Notes under the pieces: model-generated
Databases searched by the model: none
What the model saw: only the letters and a program-made list of their open reading frames with translations
Told to the model about the DNA's origin: nothing
NCBI RefSeq assembly: GCF_026191675.1
Contig: NZ_JAKRRY010000003.1
Location: 186,001-250,000 of the forward strand
Length of the DNA: 64,000 nucleotides
Reading direction: 5' to 3'
Source of the DNA: Vibrio qingdaonensis
GTDB lineage: Bacteria; Pseudomonadota; Gammaproteobacteria; Enterobacterales; Vibrionaceae
Made by a program: the position numbers and the translations under genes
Shown: positions 26,510 through 37,083 of the stretch, one piece after another
Numbering within the stretch: position 1 is the stretch's first letter
Layout: each line of letters begins with the position of its first letter

Positions 26510-26854
26510 GGGGGGCAAGAAACCCCCAAATCCCTACCATGTAAGGCATGAAGGGAAAAGAGACGGATTTTTTTGAGATACAAACCGTTTGCGTATTATT
26601 CGTGACTACCGTTTTGAGGAAGAGTTCTATACTGTATAGGCTACTCAGTAGATAACCATGTTTGATGGTTATCTACTTAGCCCAGAACTGGTTCTCCACC
26701 TTAAATCAATCGGTTGGACTAATACGAACTGGTACTGTGCGGCGACAAGGAAAGCGATTGGCGCGAAGCGCCGAGTCTTCAAGGAACCAAGTCCGTTCAT
26801 TTATTGCTGACCGCGTGTCAGATAATTAATTGAATATATTGACCGGAGATAGAA
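26510..26854. promoter_or_regulatory. deo operon promoter and leader with operator-like repeats
   Basis: The gap before deoC contains no gene. It holds a half-perfect PurR/CytR-like site (CCGTTTGCGT near 26585), and a perfect inverted repeat AGTAGATAACCAT / ATGGTTATCTACT with a 5-base loop at 26647-26677. A small GGCGC-GAA-GCGCC hairpin lies near 26759-26771. The big repeat may be an operator for a deo repressor or a leader hairpin. Confidence 0.55.
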
Positions 26855-27631
26855 ATGAGCGATTTAAAAGCAGCAGCTTTACGTGCACTTAAACTGATGG
26901 ATCTAACCACACTTAACGAAGATGACACGGATGCAAAAGTGATCTCGTTGTGTCATGACGCGAAAACGTCAGTGGGGAATACAGCAGCAGTTTGTATTTA
27001 TCCACGTTTTGTACCAATTGCGAAGAAAACGCTTCGTGAACAAGGTACGCCGGATGTTCGTATTGCTACTGTGACTAACTTCCCACACGGTAATGATGAT
27101 ATTGCTATCGCTGTTGCTGAAACAAAAGCGGCGGTTGCTTACGGTGCAGACGAAGTGGACGTCGTTTTCCCTTACCGAGCACTGATGACTGGCAACGAAG
27201 AAGTAGGCTTCGAGTTGGTTAAGCAATGTAAGGAAGCGTGTGGTGACATCCTTCTTAAAGTGATCATCGAAACCGGTGAGCTGAAAGAAGAAGCACTCAT
27301 CAAGAAAGCGTCAGAAATCTGTATCAAGGCAGGTGCTGACTTCATCAAAACCTCAACGGGTAAAGTACCGGTTAACGCAACGCCAGAATATGCGCGCATG
27401 ATGCTAGAAGTGATTCGTGATATGGGCGTAGCAAAAACGGTTGGCTTTAAGCCTGCTGGTGGTGTTCGCACAGCAGAAGATGCAGCAGCATACCTTGCAA
27501 TGGCCGACGATATCCTAGGCGCGGATTGGGCAGATAACATGCACTACCGTTTTGGTGCATCAAGCCTGCTAACCAACCTCCTTAATACATTAGAAGTAAC
27601 AGACGAAACTGCAGATCCATCTGCATACTAA
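26855..27631 (+). CDS. deoC: Deoxyribose-phosphate aldolase
   Basis: DeoC splits 2-deoxyribose 5-phosphate into acetaldehyde and glyceraldehyde 3-phosphate, the last step of deoxynucleoside catabolism. The 258-residue class I aldolase has the Schiff-base lysine in [20 protein letters not shown] and the second active-site lysine in [15 protein letters not shown]. Its length and sequence resemble E. coli DeoC (259 residues). It is first gene of deoCABD, with ribosome site CGGAGA before the ATG. Confidence 0.97.
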   Translation: MSDLKAAALRALKLMDLTTLNEDDTDAKVISLCHDAKTSVGNTAAVCIYPRFVPIAKKTLREQGTPDVRIATVTNFPHGNDDIAIAVAETKAAVAYGADEVDVVFPYRALMTGNEEVGFELVKQCKEACGDILLKVIIETGELKEEALIKKASEICIKAGADFIKTSTGKVPVNATPEYARMMLEVIRDMGVAKTVGFKPAGGVRTAEDAAAYLAMADDILGADWADNMHYRFGASSLLTNLLNTLEVTDETADPSAY

Positions 27632-27644
27632 TCTAACGCTTTTA

Positions 27645-27670
27645 GGTGGTGACGAACCCTTGTCACCACC
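27645..27670 (+). promoter_or_regulatory. Intercistronic hairpin between deoC and deoA
   Basis: GGTGGTGAC and GTCACCACC form a perfect 9-bp stem with an 8-base loop and no T run, so it more likely stabilises or segments the message than ends it. Confidence 0.6.
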
Positions 27671-27716
27671 ATTTCCTCTATACCCTATAACCCAAGCTTA
27701 GACTGGGGAGGCACTA

Positions 27717-29051
27717 ATGTATTTACCACAAGAAATTATTCGTAAAAAACGCGATGGCCAAGTACTGAGCGCGGAAGAAATTAACTTCTTCATTCAAGGT
27801 GTTGCGAATGACACTGTATCAGAAGGCCAAATTGCAGCTTTCGCCATGACGATCTTTTTTAATGAAATGACTATGCCAGAACGTATTGCGCTGACGTGTG
27901 CAATGCGTGACTCTGGCATGGTTATCGATTGGGGCCATATGAACTTTGGTGGCCCAATTGTTGATAAACACTCGACCGGCGGTGTCGGCGATGTCACTTC
28001 TTTAATGCTTGGCCCTATGATTGCGGCTTGCGGTGGCTTCGTTCCGATGATCTCTGGACGTGGTTTAGGTCATACAGGGGGGACACTTGATAAACTTGAG
28101 TCTATTCCTGGCTATGATATTACACCGACAAACGACGTCTTTGGTCAAGTGACTAAGGACGCGGGCGTTGCGATTATCGGGCAAACGGGTGATTTAGCAC
28201 CTGCTGATAAGCGTGTCTATGCCACGCGTGATATCACCGCAACCGTTGACAATATTTCTTTGATTACCGCGTCTATTCTATCTAAGAAATTGGCGGCTGG
28301 TCTTGAGTCGCTGGTTATGGATGTCAAAGTAGGTTCTGGGGCGTTTATGCCCACTTATGAGGCGTCTGAAGAGTTAGCGAATTCAATCGTTGCGGTTGCA
28401 AACGGCGCAGGTACAAAGACAACTGCTATTCTTACTGATATGAACCAAGTACTGGCATCATCTGCTGGTAATGCCGTAGAAGTACGTGAAGCGGTACAGT
28501 TCTTAACGGGCGAATACCGTAATCCACGACTGTACGAAGTGACGATGGCGCTTTGTAGTGAAATGCTCGTGTTGGCGAAACTTGCAGGCGATACAGAGCA
28601 AGCAGACACGATGCTAAATGAAGTATTGAACAACGGAAAAGCGGCCCAGTGTTTTGGCACAATGGTGTCAGGTTTAGGTGGCCCAGTAGATTTCGTGGAA
28701 AACTACGATAAGTACCTAGATAAGGCCGACATTATTAAGCCAGTTTATGCCGATATTGAAGGCACAGTATCGGCGATGGATACTCGAGCTATTGGTATGG
28801 CAGTTGTTGGAATGGGCGGTGGTCGTCGTGTTGCGACTGACAAGATTGATTACGCGGTCGGTTTTGACCAATTTATTAGACTTGGTGAGACGGCGAGCCT
28901 AGAAAAGCCGCTAGCAGTTATCCATGCGCGTAATGAAGCGCAATGGCATGAGGCGGCAAGCGCGCTAAAAGCGGCGGTAACGGTCGGTGAACAACCCTAT
29001 ACAGAAACCCCATGTGTGTACCGTCATATTCGTGCGGAAGACTTGGCATAG
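27717..29051 (+). CDS. deoA: Thymidine phosphorylase
   Basis: DeoA converts thymidine or deoxyuridine plus phosphate to the base and 2-deoxyribose 1-phosphate. The 444-residue protein has the family signature [20 protein letters not shown] and the phosphate-binding KHSTGGVGD. It is the second gene of the operon, with a strong GGGGAGG ribosome site. deoB begins 15 bases after its stop. Confidence 0.97.
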   Translation: MYLPQEIIRKKRDGQVLSAEEINFFIQGVANDTVSEGQIAAFAMTIFFNEMTMPERIALTCAMRDSGMVIDWGHMNFGGPIVDKHSTGGVGDVTSLMLGPMIAACGGFVPMISGRGLGHTGGTLDKLESIPGYDITPTNDVFGQVTKDAGVAIIGQTGDLAPADKRVYATRDITATVDNISLITASILSKKLAAGLESLVMDVKVGSGAFMPTYEASEELANSIVAVANGAGTKTTAILTDMNQVLASSAGNAVEVREAVQFLTGEYRNPRLYEVTMALCSEMLVLAKLAGDTEQADTMLNEVLNNGKAAQCFGTMVSGLGGPVDFVENYDKYLDKADIIKPVYADIEGTVSAMDTRAIGMAVVGMGGGRRVATDKIDYAVGFDQFIRLGETASLEKPLAVIHARNEAQWHEAASALKAAVTVGEQPYTETPCVYRHIRAEDLA

Positions 29052-29066
29052 GGTGGGAGAGAAATT

Positions 29067-30287
29067 ATGAAACGAGCATTTATTTTAGTATTAGATTCAT
29101 TTGGTATTGGTGCTGCGGGCGACGCTGAAAAGTTTGGTGACGTTGGCTCTGATACCATGGGGCATATCGCTGAACATTGTGCGAAAGGTCTTGCTGATAA
29201 TGACCAGCGTAGCGGTGAATTAACACTACCAAATCTTTCCAAGCTAGGCTTAGCCATGGCGCATAAAGAGTCAACAGGTGCACTCGCTCAGGGTATGCAT
29301 GATGACGTAGAAATCATTGGTGCTTATGGACACGCTGCAGAGCTTTCATCAGGTAAAGACACGCCGTCGGGTCACTGGGAAATTGCCGGTGTGCCTGTAT
29401 TGTTTGAGTGGGGCTATTTCACTGATAAAGAGAACGCCTTCCCGAAAGCGCTGACCGATCGCATTCTTAAGCGTGCAGGTCTGGATAGTTTCTTAGGTAA
29501 CTGCCACGCATCAGGGACTCAAGTTCTTGATGATCTTGGTGAAGAGCACATGAAAACGGGACAGCCTATCTTTTACACATCGGCTGACTCGGTATTCCAG
29601 ATCGCTTGTCATGAAGAAACATTTGGACTAGATCGCTTGCTAGAGCTTTGCCAGATCGCTCGTGAAGAACTAGAAGATTACAACATTGGCCGTGTTATCG
29701 CTCGTCCATTTATTGGTCCTGGTAAAGGTCAGTTTGAGCGTACAGGTAACCGCCGAGATCTATCGGTCGAACCACCAGCGCCAACGGTACTGACTAAGTT
29801 AGTGGAAGAGAAACAGGGTCAGGTCGTGTCTATTGGTAAGATTGCCGATATTTACGCCAACTGTGGCATCACCAAAAAAGTGAAAGCGACGGGCATCCCT
29901 GCGTTGTTTGAAGCAACCAAAGAGCAAATTAAAGAAGCTGGCGATAACACGATTGTTTTCACTAACTTTGTCGATTTTGACTCGGCGTATGGTCACCGTC
30001 GTGACGTAGCCGGTTATGCGGCGGCGTTAGAGTATTTTGATTCTCGTATCCATGAAGTGATTGAGTTAATGGAAGAAGACGATGTATTGATTCTAACTGC
30101 GGACCACGGTTGTGATCCTACATGGCCAGGCACTGATCACACGCGTGAGCACATCCCTGTCATTGTTTATGGACACAATATACCAGCCGGCTCTTTAGGG
30201 CTTCGTGACAGCTTTGCTGATATTGGTCAGAGTCTTGCTAGCTACTTTGGTACGTCTCCAATGGATTACGGAAAGAGCTTTTTGTAG
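29067..30287 (+). CDS. deoB: Phosphopentomutase
   Basis: DeoB interconverts (deoxy)ribose 1-phosphate and 5-phosphate, feeding DeoC. It belongs to the alkaline-phosphatase superfamily. N-terminal metal-ligand motif [17 protein letters not shown], catalytic-Thr region [15 protein letters not shown] and C-terminal [20 protein letters not shown] are all present. At 406 residues it matches the E. coli enzyme (407). Confidence 0.97.
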   Translation: MKRAFILVLDSFGIGAAGDAEKFGDVGSDTMGHIAEHCAKGLADNDQRSGELTLPNLSKLGLAMAHKESTGALAQGMHDDVEIIGAYGHAAELSSGKDTPSGHWEIAGVPVLFEWGYFTDKENAFPKALTDRILKRAGLDSFLGNCHASGTQVLDDLGEEHMKTGQPIFYTSADSVFQIACHEETFGLDRLLELCQIAREELEDYNIGRVIARPFIGPGKGQFERTGNRRDLSVEPPAPTVLTKLVEEKQGQVVSIGKIADIYANCGITKKVKATGIPALFEATKEQIKEAGDNTIVFTNFVDFDSAYGHRRDVAGYAAALEYFDSRIHEVIELMEEDDVLILTADHGCDPTWPGTDHTREHIPVIVYGHNIPAGSLGLRDSFADIGQSLASYFGTSPMDYGKSFL

Positions 30288-30310
30288 AACAGCTTTTAGG
30301 GGCTAGGATT

Positions 30311-30362
30311 TAGTTCCTAGTTCCTAGTTCCTAGTTCCTAGTTCCTAGTTCCTAGTTCCTAG
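30311..30362. repeat. Seven tandem copies of the heptamer TAGTTCC
   Basis: Seven exact head-to-tail copies (30311-30359) plus TAG lie in the 194-base gap between deoB and deoD. The unit has no hyphenated symmetry. Copy number is likely to vary among strains through slippage. I recall similar short arrays in other Vibrio genomes but cannot verify this here. Confidence 0.95.
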
Positions 30363-30481
30363 AATATAAACGTCGAAGCGTTTTAATTATTTAATAAATT
30401 TAACGGTGTTAGGTTGTAAATTAACCGAGATTCCTCAAACCCTTGAGGTTAGAACCGTTCTTTACCGAAAAGGAAAACATA

Positions 30482-31201
30482 ATGGCCACTCCTCACATTA
30501 ATGCGGAAATGGGTGATTTTGCTGACGTTGTATTAATGCCGGGTGACCCTCTCCGCGCAAAGTACATCGCAGACACGTTTTTGGATGACGCGGTACAGGT
30601 GTGTGACGTACGCAGTATGTACGGTTACACAGGGACTTACAAAGGTCGCCGCATCTCTGTAATGGGACATGGTATGGGTATCCCATCATGCTCTATTTAT
30701 GTAACGGAACTGATTAAAGACTTCGGTGTTAAGAAGATTATTCGTGTAGGCAGTTGTGGTGCTGTAAACGAAGACATTAAAGTTCGTGATGTCGTGATTG
30801 GCATGGGCGCATGTACGGATTCGAAAGTGAACCGCATTCGTTTTAAAAACCATGATTTTGCGGCGATTGCGGACTACAAAATGGTGAGAAATGCAGAAGA
30901 AGCGGCCAAAGCACGTGGCATCAACGTGAAAGTAGGCAACTTATTTTCTGCTGAACTGTTTTATACCCCCGATCCAGACATGTTTGATGTAATGGATAAG
31001 TACGGTATTGTTGGTGTTGAAATGGAAGCGGCGGGTATTTACGGCGTTGCGGCAGAGTATGGCGCTAAAGCATTGGCGATCTGTACGGTTTCGGATCATA
31101 TCAAAACCGGTGAACAAACCACATCAGATGAACGCGCGACAACGTTCAATGAAATGATGGAGATTGCGTTGGACTCAGTGCTACTGGGCGACGAAGAGTA
31201 A
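30482..31201 (+). CDS. deoD: Purine nucleoside phosphorylase, DeoD type
   Basis: DeoD cleaves purine (deoxy)nucleosides with phosphate. The 239-residue hexameric-type PNP begins [30 protein letters not shown] and has the purine-site [10 protein letters not shown] and catalytic-Asp region [12 protein letters not shown] choose ATG 30482, behind AAGGAAAA, over the upstream in-frame TTG at 30443. It is the last gene of deoCABD, ending at a strong terminator. In E. coli deoD also closes the operon. Confidence 0.97.
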   Translation: MATPHINAEMGDFADVVLMPGDPLRAKYIADTFLDDAVQVCDVRSMYGYTGTYKGRRISVMGHGMGIPSCSIYVTELIKDFGVKKIIRVGSCGAVNEDIKVRDVVIGMGACTDSKVNRIRFKNHDFAAIADYKMVRNAEEAAKARGINVKVGNLFSAELFYTPDPDMFDVMDKYGIVGVEMEAAGIYGVAAEYGAKALAICTVSDHIKTGEQTTSDERATTFNEMMEIALDSVLLGDEE

Positions 31202-31215
31202 TCGGTACTTGTCAT

Positions 31216-31245
31216 AAAAAAACCTCGCTTTGGCGAGGTTTTTTT
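31216..31245. terminator. Bidirectional terminator after deoD
   Basis: AAAAAAACCTCGC and GCGAGGTTTTTTT around a 4-base loop, between deoD and the convergent ytjB. Confidence 0.92.
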
Positions 31246-31256
31246 ATGGCGTTTAT

Positions 31257-31859
31257 TTAAGGTTGTTTTAACAGTAAGTTCTCACCCTTATTCTTTCCTG
31301 GGCGACGCAGAATGACAAGGAGTAGCACACCGGAAATAAAGCTCATCAGTATCATCATGTACATGTAACGATCACTTTTTCGGTAGTGGTGATCCGAGAT
31401 CGCGGTGACTTTTCCGGTCTCAAACGTAATACGTACGAAGCCGATAATGCTATTGTCATTTATGATCGGCTCTATCAGTTGCTGACGCCCTATACTGGCC
31501 GTCGCGAGTGGTGTATCGAGTCCAAGCACCTCTCTGGCTGATTTGGCATCGGTACTGGCGGCTACTTTCACCCCTTCAGCGTTGTACACTGTTGCGTCCA
31601 GCACCAGTCTTTCAGTTGCTAACTGGTTGGTCAACGCCCCTAGGCGCTCTTGGTCTTGATCGATCAGCATCTGTCGAGCAGATAGGGAGGCTTGGGAGAT
31701 TAATATTTTACTTAGCACTTCTAGCTGATTACTTTGAATTCTTTCGTTACCTTTACTGATAACAAAGCTATTCGTAGCGATAAAAAATACCATCGCACCA
31801 ATGAGTCCTAGAGCGACAATGCGTAAAAAGTTGCGAAATGAAAACAGTGAACCGTCCAT
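31257..31859 (-). CDS. ytjB: YtjB-family membrane protein (Smp/AhpA)
   Basis: The 200-residue inner-membrane protein has an N-terminal transmembrane helix (about 10-30, IVALGLIGAMVFFIATNSFV), a periplasmic domain, and a second helix (about 168-188, MMILMSFISGVLLLVILRRPG). It corresponds to E. coli YtjB (Smp), which is likewise divergent from serB. Function is poorly known. It shares a 106-base divergent promoter region with serB. Confidence 0.85.
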   Translation of the reverse strand: MDGSLFSFRNFLRIVALGLIGAMVFFIATNSFVISKGNERIQSNQLEVLSKILISQASLSARQMLIDQDQERLGALTNQLATERLVLDATVYNAEGVKVAASTDAKSAREVLGLDTPLATASIGRQQLIEPIINDNSIIGFVRITFETGKVTAISDHHYRKSDRYMYMMILMSFISGVLLLVILRRPGKNKGENLLLKQP

Positions 31860-31965
31860 AATCTTACAAAAGGTCTAAGAAATTACTGATTGGTTTATAT
31901 TGAGACTTGCACAAGTAAATTGCAATAGGTTACCGTCGTAGTAATTTTCTTATGAAGGACAAGAC

Positions 31966-32934
31966 ATGGACGCGGTAAAGCCTTTAGTGATTTCAAAGCG
32001 TATTCCCTTAAAGGAGCGCTTTCCGGAAACCCTACTTTCACATCAGCTAGAAAAGAGCAAAGCCTCTTGGATAGTGTATGCTCCTTACCTTTCTGTCAGT
32101 ATGTTTAATGACATGGATTTTTATGTCGGGCAATCGAGTCGTATTCTTGAGGCTTGGCAAGTGGGTCCGTATGAAGTGGCGTTAATGGCCGGAACGTTAA
32201 CGTCTGAGCATCAGAAAATATTGGCAGAATTGCAGGTCGATTGTTCGGCCTTGTGTGACGTGCCAGACCTCAATAAACCGGGCGTAATCGTCCTTGATAT
32301 GGACTCAACCGCGATTCAGATTGAATGCATTGATGAGATCGCTAAGTTAGCCGGTGTTGGCAAGCAAGTGGCGGAAGTGACAGAACGTGCGATGCAAGGC
32401 GAGCTGGATTTTGAACAAAGTTTACGTCAACGAGTAGGGACGCTGAAAGGTGCCGATGAGTCAATACTCAGCGCCGTTCGTGCCGAGTTACCCATGATGC
32501 CAGAGCTAAGAGAGATGATTAAAACACTGCAATCTCGTGGCTGGAAAACAGCGATTGCATCCGGTGGTTTTACCTACTTCTCGGACTACTTAAAACAAGA
32601 ATTGTCTCTCGATTATGCTCAATCTAATACCCTAGAAATTGTTGATGGTAAACTGACTGGCGCCGTAATTGGTGAAGTAGTTGATGCAGAAAAGAAAGCG
32701 GATATATTGCAATCTCTGGCCGAAGAGTATGATATTGAACCGCACAACACGATTGCTGTGGGTGATGGTGCTAATGATTTAGTGATGATGCACGCGGCTG
32801 GTTTGGGCATTGCCTATCATGCAAAACCAAAAGTCGAAGAAAAAGCGCAGGTGGCAATTAAGTTTGCCGGACTCGGTGGCGTGGTATGTATATTATCAGG
32901 GCTACTTGCTAAGCAAAAAAGAGTGAATTGGTAA
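31966..32934 (+). CDS. serB: Phosphoserine phosphatase
   Basis: SerB makes serine from phosphoserine, the last step of the phosphorylated pathway. The 322-residue HAD enzyme has the nucleophile motif VLDMDSTAIQIECIDEIA (DxDST), motif II IASGGFTYF and motif III VGDGANDLVMMHAAGLGIA. An ACT-like N-terminal region precedes it, as in E. coli (322 residues). It ends at a strong shared terminator. Confidence 0.96.
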   Translation: MDAVKPLVISKRIPLKERFPETLLSHQLEKSKASWIVYAPYLSVSMFNDMDFYVGQSSRILEAWQVGPYEVALMAGTLTSEHQKILAELQVDCSALCDVPDLNKPGVIVLDMDSTAIQIECIDEIAKLAGVGKQVAEVTERAMQGELDFEQSLRQRVGTLKGADESILSAVRAELPMMPELREMIKTLQSRGWKTAIASGGFTYFSDYLKQELSLDYAQSNTLEIVDGKLTGAVIGEVVDAEKKADILQSLAEEYDIEPHNTIAVGDGANDLVMMHAAGLGIAYHAKPKVEEKAQVAIKFAGLGGVVCILSGLLAKQKRVNW

Positions 32935-33002
32935 TACTCATTAGGTAATTTGATTTATTAATAGAGCTTGCAGGTGTGACGTATAAGGTGTTAATACCTT
33001 TG

Positions 33003-33041
33003 AAAAAAAGGGGGGTTGCTAGTTTGCAATCCCCCTTTTTT
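33003..33041. terminator. Bidirectional terminator between serB and the PilZ gene
   Basis: A long A/T-flanked hairpin pairs AAAGGGGG...TTGC with GCAA...CCCCCTTT around TAGTTT. Confidence 0.9.
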
Positions 33042-33074
33042 GTGTCGAGCAAGATCGGAGGCAAGGTGGCTTGA

Positions 33075-35462
33075 TCAGCTATTGAGCTCCAAGCGAATGA
33101 GCACTTCTTCAGTAATGTCAATGACCTCACAGTAGCCACAGATTGCCGTCATTTCATTTTCCAAATTTCTCGCATGACTCAGGCTAAGGGTTAATAGTTC
33201 GTTGATGTCTTTTTTCATCAGGGTAGTCAGTGCATCGAATACAGGGCCTGAAGATACTCTCAGTATGTACAGTTCACCCATTGTTAAGGCGTCTTTAATG
33301 AACCTTATCCGCTTTTGTGTTGAGTCAAAGTCTTCACGAAGTCGTGTGTGTATCGATTGAATTCGGTCACCGAGTTTCAGCACACCAATATACAATTCAT
33401 GGTAAACGATTTTAGAACCCGGTCTGCGTTTCATTGGCTCGGCAATCATACTATTGCTGCGTCCTTTAAAAATTGGCTCTAGTGCTAATTTTTGCTGATG
33501 ACCAATGCGCTCGAAAAATTGCAGGTAACCAGGTAGTGGGAAATTGACACCGACAACTCGACTCTTAACCGAGGTGCCTCGTTTGTCGATGTAGATTGGC
33601 GTACTGACCATTTTTCCAAGTAGTACATTATGTAACGACTCAAGCAGGTCCGGGCTTGGTAGAATTTCAGTTTTGATAAGAAGCTTGTCGCGATTATTTT
33701 CAATCATACCATTGAAAAATGCGATGATCTTGATGGTTTTACCAGACTCAGCAATGGCAAGAAATGCCGTTTTTTTATCCTCAGACATGCGTACAACATG
33801 GTAGGGAACATGATTAAGAGGGAGGTTTTTGTTGTACAGCTGTAATTCTTTAAATGCGACGGAAACCCTCATTCCTGAGCTAAGTGCAGCAGCACTACGA
33901 AGCTGAATACTGGCGCCACGTTTTGAAATGTCGAGAGTGACGCCTTCAACGATTTCGTTATTTTCGTTCATAATAGCGACGGGCGTACGAAACTCGTATC
34001 GTGGTTCTTTTCGTCTTGACTCAGCATCAAAATAAAGACCACGCGGTTGACCGATGATTTTTCGTGGGTGTCTGAAGCGGTTCAAACCGCTCGCCGCAAT
34101 GCGCGGCTTTTCAGTAAATAAATAATCACTTGCCGACGTTTGGTCGCTGATTTCCTGCAAAATGCCGAAATGGGTGAGTTTCTCTGGTTTAGCAACCAAA
34201 GCACTGTAGTGTTTAGATATGGACGTGACATCGGTTTCTGATAACTCAAAAACAGAGAGACGGAATGCTTTCCAGCTCGCTCGCTTGGCACCGACATGCC
34301 AGAAAAGTTGCCGTTCTTCTCGATTTGCTTCAGGCATCATCATGGAATAAAACAACGTCATACCATTGTGATCATGGGTAAAGGTATAGAGAACGTTGCT
34401 ACAGCCTTTGATCCCTGTTTTGATCAGAAGCTCCATTCGCTCAGGTGAGAACAACGAGCCTAGAGCTTGCTGGTGGCGCTCATCGTGCCAATAATTCCAT
34501 ATATCCTTGTTATTCTCGGTAAGCAGAGAGACTTTTAGCTCATTACCGCTGAAAAATAGCGGCAGATTACAAGCATGTTTTAGGTAAGTGTGCTCGTAGC
34601 CTCGCGTGCGGGCACGAGTAATTCGGTCTTGATTATCATGACGAATTTTTTTGGATTCGGTATTTAACGTTTTTTCCACGACCTGCTCAACGGCATTGGT
34701 ACGTGTTAGCCTTAAAGTGCGCAGGTACTTCACTGGAGAGACGCCGTGAATGCCATCAACACCAAGAACACGGTATTCAATTGGTAAGTCGATGTCTTTG
34801 ACATTGCTTCCTTTGGCTAGCTCCTCAAAGCGGACCTTTATTATTTGCCCAAGATCATAATCAAAAGTACCCGGTACTTTAAATTTGGCGCCCGAGTTTG
34901 ATAGATCAACGCTTAGGCCATGTACCTGTTCACCATTTTCGAGCTCAATAGAGACTTGAGACTCAAGTCTAAGGCGGTTCTCTTTGCGTTTCAGATCGTA
35001 CCCTAAATTAATCGCTTCGGCCGCGTAAGGGCTGTCTGGATCGGTCAGCTCACCTTCGTGCTTTAATTTTTGTTCGCTGCCAATAGTACTAATGGTTTGC
35101 TTGTTAACGAGGGCTTCCCATACACCTTCAGTGTAACCACCAAACTTACGAGTCAGTTTATGGTACAGATTAAACGCTCTGTCATCGAGCCAGTGAGTGA
35201 GCCCATCAAATTGATATTCATGGCAATGTGAAGAGACGCGCCCACGAAGGTCAATACGCTTATGGCAAGGCGCCATGAGTCTATTGAGCTCCATTTTAAC
35301 GAGCAGTTTCGCTGATGGCGTCTCGCCTTCAGTGATTTGTTTGAGAACAAAGTCAAAATCTTCGGCGTGATAAACCGGTATTAGGCGTTCTGCGAGAGAA
35401 AGTATTTCTGATTGCTGCATGAGTTTTGTTAAAGTGTCCCTGTTTGATGGCGATGCCATCAT
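33075..35462 (-). CDS. plzC: Two-PilZ-domain c-di-GMP effector (PlzC-like)
   Basis: The 795-residue cytoplasmic protein has two PilZ domains that can be read directly. The first is at about 158-270 (RKENRLRLE ... VDLSNSGAKFKV, with DLSNSG at 186-191). The second is at about 483-600 (RRKEPRYEFR ... LDISKRGASIQL, with DISKRG at 511-516). Both keep the RxxxR and (D/N)xSxxG c-di-GMP-binding motifs. The remainder matches no domain I recognise. Position between serB and radA corresponds to V. cholerae VC2344 (PlzC), from memory. It starts ATG 35462 with a poor ribosome site. Confidence 0.82.
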   Translation of the reverse strand: MMASPSNRDTLTKLMQQSEILSLAERLIPVYHAEDFDFVLKQITEGETPSAKLLVKMELNRLMAPCHKRIDLRGRVSSHCHEYQFDGLTHWLDDRAFNLYHKLTRKFGGYTEGVWEALVNKQTISTIGSEQKLKHEGELTDPDSPYAAEAINLGYDLKRKENRLRLESQVSIELENGEQVHGLSVDLSNSGAKFKVPGTFDYDLGQIIKVRFEELAKGSNVKDIDLPIEYRVLGVDGIHGVSPVKYLRTLRLTRTNAVEQVVEKTLNTESKKIRHDNQDRITRARTRGYEHTYLKHACNLPLFFSGNELKVSLLTENNKDIWNYWHDERHQQALGSLFSPERMELLIKTGIKGCSNVLYTFTHDHNGMTLFYSMMMPEANREERQLFWHVGAKRASWKAFRLSVFELSETDVTSISKHYSALVAKPEKLTHFGILQEISDQTSASDYLFTEKPRIAASGLNRFRHPRKIIGQPRGLYFDAESRRKEPRYEFRTPVAIMNENNEIVEGVTLDISKRGASIQLRSAAALSSGMRVSVAFKELQLYNKNLPLNHVPYHVVRMSEDKKTAFLAIAESGKTIKIIAFFNGMIENNRDKLLIKTEILPSPDLLESLHNVLLGKMVSTPIYIDKRGTSVKSRVVGVNFPLPGYLQFFERIGHQQKLALEPIFKGRSNSMIAEPMKRRPGSKIVYHELYIGVLKLGDRIQSIHTRLREDFDSTQKRIRFIKDALTMGELYILRVSSGPVFDALTTLMKKDINELLTLSLSHARNLENEMTAICGYCEVIDITEEVLIRLELNS

Positions 35463-35703
35463 CGATATAACAGCGCAATAAATTTTATCGGCTAGTGTAC
35501 CGCAATCCTTAGCGATATCTGCTGATGATTTTACAGCATTTTAATTGAATATTTTTCGTGGATTCTCTCGTCTTGGCAATAATTATTGCTTGTCGGAACG
35601 AAAATAATAACGGAAAGAACAAAAAAACAACGCCCTTGCGGGGCGGTAAGTGCAAGCGATTGCATTATTATTGTTTTTTCTGTCAATGAGGTAGTGAATA
35701 AGT

Positions 35704-37083
35704 ATGGCAAAAGCGAAAAGAGCTTACGTGTGTAATGATTGCGGCGCAGACTTTCCTCGTTGGCAAGGGCAATGTAATGCATGTGGAGCGTGGAATACCA
35801 TTTCTGAAGTTCGCCTAGCTGCATCGCCTCAAGTGGCACGTAACGAGCGCCTAGCAGGTTACGCAGGTGGAACGGCGGAAGCCAGTGTTCAGACCTTATC
35901 TGAAATTGACCTGCAAGAAGTACCACGATTTTCGAGTAGTTTTAAAGAGCTCGACCGCGTGCTTGGTGGCGGTGTTGTGCCAGGTGCGGCCATTCTTATT
36001 GGTGGTAACCCTGGGGCGGGTAAGTCGACGTTACTATTACAAGCAATGTGTCGCCTATCATCGCAAATGCCAACGCTGTACGTTACCGGCGAAGAATCGC
36101 TACAACAAGTGGCCATGCGTGCCTCCAGACTTGGCTTGCCAAAAGATCATCTAAAGATGCTTTCTGAAACCAATGTTGACCGTATTTGCCAAGTCGCAGA
36201 AAAAGAACAGCCGAAGTTGATGGTGATTGACTCGATTCAAGTCATGCACGTATCAGATGTTCAGTCTTCACCGGGTAGTGTGGCGCAGGTTCGTGAATCA
36301 GCCACCGCGTTAACGCGTTATGCCAAGCAAAATAATGTCGCGATCTTTATGGTGGGTCACGTTACTAAAGACGGTATTTTAGCCGGTCCTAAGGTTCTTG
36401 AACATATTATCGATTGCTCGGTTTTACTGGATGGCGGAACGGATAGTCGCTTTAGGACCTTACGTAGTCATAAAAACCGTTTTGGCGCAGTAAATGAGCT
36501 GGGTGTGTTTGCCATGACAGAGCAAGGGCTAAAAGAAGTCAGTAATCCATCGGCGATTTTCTTATCACGTGGGGAAGAAGAAACGTCTGGCAGTTCAGTC
36601 ATGGTGGTATGGGAAGGTACGCGCCCGTTACTGGTTGAAATTCAAGCCTTGGTGGATTACAGCCAGCTTGCTAACCCAAGACGAGTTTCCGTTGGTTTGG
36701 ATCAAAATAGACTCTCGTTATTGTTGGCGGTACTACATAAACACGGCGGTTTACAAATGGCAGACCAAGATGTCTTTGTTAATGTTGTGGGTGGCGTTAA
36801 GGTCACAGAAACCAGCGCCGATTTAGCTCTAGTCATGGCGCTGTTGTCCAGCTTTAAAGACAGACCGCTGCCAAAAGACGTGGTGGTGTTTGGTGAGGTA
36901 GGGCTCGCGGGAGAAATTCGCCCGGTTCCAAGTGGTCAAGAACGTTTGATGGAGGCGTTTAAACACGGCTTTAAACGCGCGATTGTTCCAGCAGCCAATA
37001 TGCCAAAAGGTGGCATAGAAGGGATGCAAATACATGGCGTTAAAAAGTTGTCAGAAGCTCTATCGGCCTTTGATGAACTTTAG
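35704..37083 (+). CDS. radA: DNA repair protein RadA
   Basis: RadA (Sms) is a RecA-like branch-migration helicase in recombination. The 459 residues show the N-terminal C4 zinc finger (VCNDCGADFPRWQGQCNACGAW), Walker A GGNPGAGKST, the RadA signature KNRFG (HKNRFGAVNELG) and a C-terminal Lon-like domain (SADLALVMALLSSFKDRPLP). Neighbour serB is typical; the E. coli order serB-radA is kept with the PilZ gene inserted on the opposite strand. Confidence 0.96.
   Translation: MAKAKRAYVCNDCGADFPRWQGQCNACGAWNTISEVRLAASPQVARNERLAGYAGGTAEASVQTLSEIDLQEVPRFSSSFKELDRVLGGGVVPGAAILIGGNPGAGKSTLLLQAMCRLSSQMPTLYVTGEESLQQVAMRASRLGLPKDHLKMLSETNVDRICQVAEKEQPKLMVIDSIQVMHVSDVQSSPGSVAQVRESATALTRYAKQNNVAIFMVGHVTKDGILAGPKVLEHIIDCSVLLDGGTDSRFRTLRSHKNRFGAVNELGVFAMTEQGLKEVSNPSAIFLSRGEEETSGSSVMVVWEGTRPLLVEIQALVDYSQLANPRRVSVGLDQNRLSLLLAVLHKHGGLQMADQDVFVNVVGGVKVTETSADLALVMALLSSFKDRPLPKDVVVFGEVGLAGEIRPVPSGQERLMEAFKHGFKRAIVPAANMPKGGIEGMQIHGVKKLSEALSAFDEL

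Noticed and set aside
30311..30362. Heptamer array as a CRISPR
   Set aside because: The units are contiguous with no spacers and no cas genes are present.
35531..35926. 131-codon open frame on the minus strand across the radA start
   Set aside because: It lies over radA's conserved zinc-finger region in another frame and has no domain features.
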